Part shown: positions 5,575 to 7,364 of the stretch, piece after piece
Position numbering within the stretch: position 1 is the first letter of the stretch
Layout of the letters: each line of letters opens with the position of its first letter
Assembly (NCBI GenBank): GCA_964236445.1
Contig: CAXSDR010000134.1
Location: 1 to 7,364 of the forward strand
Direction of reading: 5' to 3'
DNA from: CAXSDR01 sp964236445
GTDB taxonomy: Bacteria; Actinomycetota; Actinomycetes; Motilibacterales; Motilibacteraceae
DNA: 7,364 nucleotides
The notes under the pieces: generated by a model
Database searches by the model: none
Told to the model about the DNA's origin: nothing
Seen by the model: the letters and a program-made list of their open reading frames with translations, nothing else
Program-made: the position numbers and the translations under genes

Positions 5575-6774
5575 GTGGATCTCTTCGAATACCAGGCGCG
5601 CGACGTCTTCGCCGCGCACGGCGTCGCTGTGCTCGACGGCGACGTCGCCACGACGCCGGAGGAGGCCCGGAGCGCCGCCGAGCGTCTGCTGCCTCTAGGA
5701 GGTGGCCGCGTGGTCGTCAAGGCCCAGGTGAAGACGGGTGGGCGAGGCAAGGCCGGGGGCGTGAAGTTGGCCGACTCCGTCGAGGACGCTGTCGCCAAGG
5801 CCGGGCAGATCCTGGGCATGGACATCAAGGGTCACACCGTGCACCGGGTGATGCTCGCGCCGGCGGCTCAGATCGTCGACGAGTACTACGTCTCGGTCCT
5901 GCTCGACCGCGCCAACCGCACCTACCTCGCGATGGCGTCGGTGCAGGGCGGCATGGAGATCGAAGAGGTCGCAGCCAACTCCCCGGACGCTCTCGCCAGG
6001 GTGCCGGTCGACGCCCTCGTGGGCATCGACGAGGCAAAGGCGCGCCAGATCGTGGAGCTGGCCGCTTTTCCCGAGGACGTCCGCGAGCAGGTCGTCCAGG
6101 TGATGCAGCGACTGTGGGACGTCTTCGTCGGCGAGGACGCGACCCTCGTCGAGGTCAACCCGCTCGTCAAGACGGCCGACGGGCGCATCGTCGCCCTCGA
6201 CGGCAAGGTCACCATCGACGAGAACGCCGCCTTCCGTCACGCAGACCACGAGGCGCTGGCCGACCGCGGCGCCGCCGACCCGCTCGAGCAGGCGGCGAAG
6301 GACAAGGGCCTCAACTACGTCAAGCTCGACGGCGCCGTCGGCATCATCGGCAATGGCGCGGGTCTCGTCATGAGCACCCTCGACGTCGTCGCCTATGCGG
6401 GCGAGCAGTACGGCGATGTGAAGCCCGCCAACTTCCTCGACATCGGTGGCGGTGCCTCGGCCGAGGTGATGGCCAACGGGCTCGAGATCATCCTCGGCGA
6501 CCCCGCGGTCCGCAGCGTCTTCGTCAACGTCTTCGGCGGCATCACCGCCTGCGACGCCGTCGCCAACGGCATCGTCAGTGCACTCGCGATCCTCGATGCG
6601 CGTGGCGAGGCCGTCACGAAGCCCCTGGTCGTACGCCTCGACGGCAACAACGCCGACGAAGGTCGACGCATCCTCACCGAAGCCGCACACCCGCTCGTCG
6701 AGCTGGTCGACACCATGGACGAGGCGGCCCGACGCGCGGCCGAGCTCGCCGTCTCGTCCTCAACAGGAGCCTGA
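5575..6774 (+). CDS. sucC: Succinyl-CoA synthetase (ADP-forming) subunit beta
   Basis: The beta subunit of the cytoplasmic TCA-cycle enzyme that interconverts succinyl-CoA and succinate with nucleotide phosphorylation. It carries the ATP-grasp nucleotide site and part of the succinate site. The 399-residue length is close to the family norm (about 385-400). The N-terminus MDLFEYQARDVFAAHGV is typical. VVVKAQVKTGGRGKAGGVK (46-64) holds the nucleotide-binding lysine (K49, equivalent to E. coli K46) and the glycine loop. EVNPLV (193-198) with N195, and D209 in VALDGK (206-211), are the metal ligands. GNGAGLVM (259-266) and NVFGGITACD (318-327) form the C-terminal ligase domain, where N260 and the GGIT loop contact succinate. 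Nucleotide preference (ATP or GTP) cannot be read from sequence alone. It is the first gene of an operon with sucD, which starts four bases after its TGA. Confidence 0.97.
   Translation: MDLFEYQARDVFAAHGVAVLDGDVATTPEEARSAAERLLPLGGGRVVVKAQVKTGGRGKAGGVKLADSVEDAVAKAGQILGMDIKGHTVHRVMLAPAAQIVDEYYVSVLLDRANRTYLAMASVQGGMEIEEVAANSPDALARVPVDALVGIDEAKARQIVELAAFPEDVREQVVQVMQRLWDVFVGEDATLVEVNPLVKTADGRIVALDGKVTIDENAAFRHADHEALADRGAADPLEQAAKDKGLNYVKLDGAVGIIGNGAGLVMSTLDVVAYAGEQYGDVKPANFLDIGGGASAEVMANGLEIILGDPAVRSVFVNVFGGITACDAVANGIVSALAILDARGEAVTKPLVVRLDGNNADEGRRILTEAAHPLVELVDTMDEAARRAAELAVSSSTGA
6765..6769 (+). promoter_or_regulatory. Ribosome-binding site of sucD inside the sucC 3' end
   Basis: AGGAG lies within the last sense codons of sucC, nine bases before the sucD ATG at 6779. 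The arrangement supports translation of sucD from the same mRNA. Confidence 0.75.
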
Positions 6775-6778
6775 CGCA

Positions 6779-7364
6779 ATGGCAATCTTTCTCGACGCCA
6801 ACAGCCGCGTCGTCGTTCAGGGCATGACCGGTGGCGAGGGCAGCAAGCACACCCGTCGCATGCTGGCCTCCGGCACGACGATCGTCGGGGGCACCAACCC
6901 GCGCAAGGCGGGCCAGACCGTCGACTTCGACGGAACGTCGCTCCCCGTGTTCGCGGGGGTGGCCGAGGCGATCGCCGCGACCGGCGCTGACGTGTCGGTC
7001 GTCTTCGTGCCGCCGGCCGGCGTCAAGGGGGCGGTGATCGAGGCGATCGACGCCGGGATCGGGCTCGTGGTGGTCATCACCGAAGGTGTGCCGGTGCACG
7101 ACACCGCCGCGTTCTTCGCCTACTCCCAGCAGCACGGGGCGACGCGCATCATCGGACCCAACTGTCCCGGGCTGATCTCCCCCGGCAAGTCCAACGCCGG
7201 CATCATCCCGGCCGACATCACGCCGCCGGGTCGCATCGGGCTGGTCAGCAAGAGCGGCACGCTGACCTATCAGATGATGTACGAGCTGCGTGACATCGGC
7301 TTCTCCACCGCCGTCGGCATCGGCGGCGACCCGATCATCGGCACGACGCACATCGACTGCCTGC
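6779..7364 (+). CDS. sucD: Succinyl-CoA synthetase subunit alpha (partial, 3' end outside window)
   Basis: The alpha subunit binds CoA and carries the histidine phosphorylated during catalysis. The window holds 195 complete codons of a family usually about 290-300 residues long. Visible: GMTGGEGSKHTRRM (15-28), the CoA-binding Rossmann glycine loop; VGGTNPRKAG (36-45); VVFVPPAGVK (74-83); VVVITEGVPV (97-106); IGPNCPGLI (125-133), with C129 equivalent to E. coli C123; SKSGTLTYQ (157-165); and GIGGDPIIGT (180-189). The phosphohistidine (E. coli H246) lies beyond the window, so catalytic completeness cannot be judged. TYQMMYELRD, where E. coli has TYE, is as I recall it from actinobacterial SucD and is not a defect. 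It is cotranscribed with sucC, with only four bases between stop and start. Confidence 0.96.
   Translation, partial: MAIFLDANSRVVVQGMTGGEGSKHTRRMLASGTTIVGGTNPRKAGQTVDFDGTSLPVFAGVAEAIAATGADVSVVFVPPAGVKGAVIEAIDAGIGLVVVITEGVPVHDTAAFFAYSQQHGATRIIGPNCPGLISPGKSNAGIIPADITPPGRIGLVSKSGTLTYQMMYELRDIGFSTAVGIGGDPIIGTTHIDCL

Noticed and set aside
5337..6827. A 496-codon plus-strand frame and a 331-codon minus-strand frame (5695-6690) over sucC.
   Set aside because: sucC itself is unmistakable in another frame. The first is extremely Arg-rich and the second is a typical antisense shadow.
1..7364. A previously undescribed multi-gene system such as a defence, toxin-antitoxin or mobile element.
   Set aside because: All substantial coding capacity belongs to recognisable chromosomal families, with no terminal repeats, integrase, transposase or compositional break.

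Overview
The window is very GC-rich, its codons strongly prefer G or C in third position, and its genes read as actinobacterial. Signs of this are a PcrA/UvrD1-type helicase with a C-terminal Tudor-like segment, a secreted M23 peptidase with a GKHRRP-type basic N-terminus, GTG starts, TANNNT -10 elements and an apparently leaderless start. From memory, the order pcrA - M23 peptidase - sucC - sucD fits Micrococcales (Intrasporangiaceae/Dermatophilaceae-like), but I could not run a taxonomic search.

Layout. Bases 1-55 may hold the tail of a rightward gene, converging with the next unit. A leftward two-gene unit follows: a PIG-L/LmbE-type zinc deacetylase (2036 to 1308), then kynureninase (1308 to 52), joined by a one-base TGATG overlap. 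A 92-bp divergent promoter region (2037-2128) separates it from the rightward helicase gene pcrA (2129-4423). A 55-bp gap, holding only a small hairpin, lies between pcrA and the convergent leftward gene for a secreted M23 peptidase (5327 to 4479). A second divergent region (5328-5574) carries short AT-richer promoter signals and several small repeats. It drives the peptidase leftward and the succinyl-CoA synthetase operon rightward: sucC (5575-6774), then sucD from 6779, cut by the window end after 195 residues.

Functions. sucC and sucD encode the two subunits of the TCA-cycle enzyme that interconverts succinyl-CoA and succinate with substrate-level phosphorylation. pcrA is a DNA repair/replication helicase. 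The M23 protein is an exported cell-wall endopeptidase. Kynureninase cuts kynurenine to anthranilate (or 3-hydroxykynurenine to 3-hydroxyanthranilate) plus alanine. Its coupling to a PIG-L hydrolase is the least ordinary part of the window and suggests, without proof, an amide-hydrolysis step in the same pathway.

No mobile element, CRISPR array, tRNA or rRNA was seen, and I found no convincing new multi-gene system. The observations worth checking are the PIG-L/kynureninase pair, the leaderless promoter, the dyads in the divergent regions and the repeat-bearing leader of sucC.
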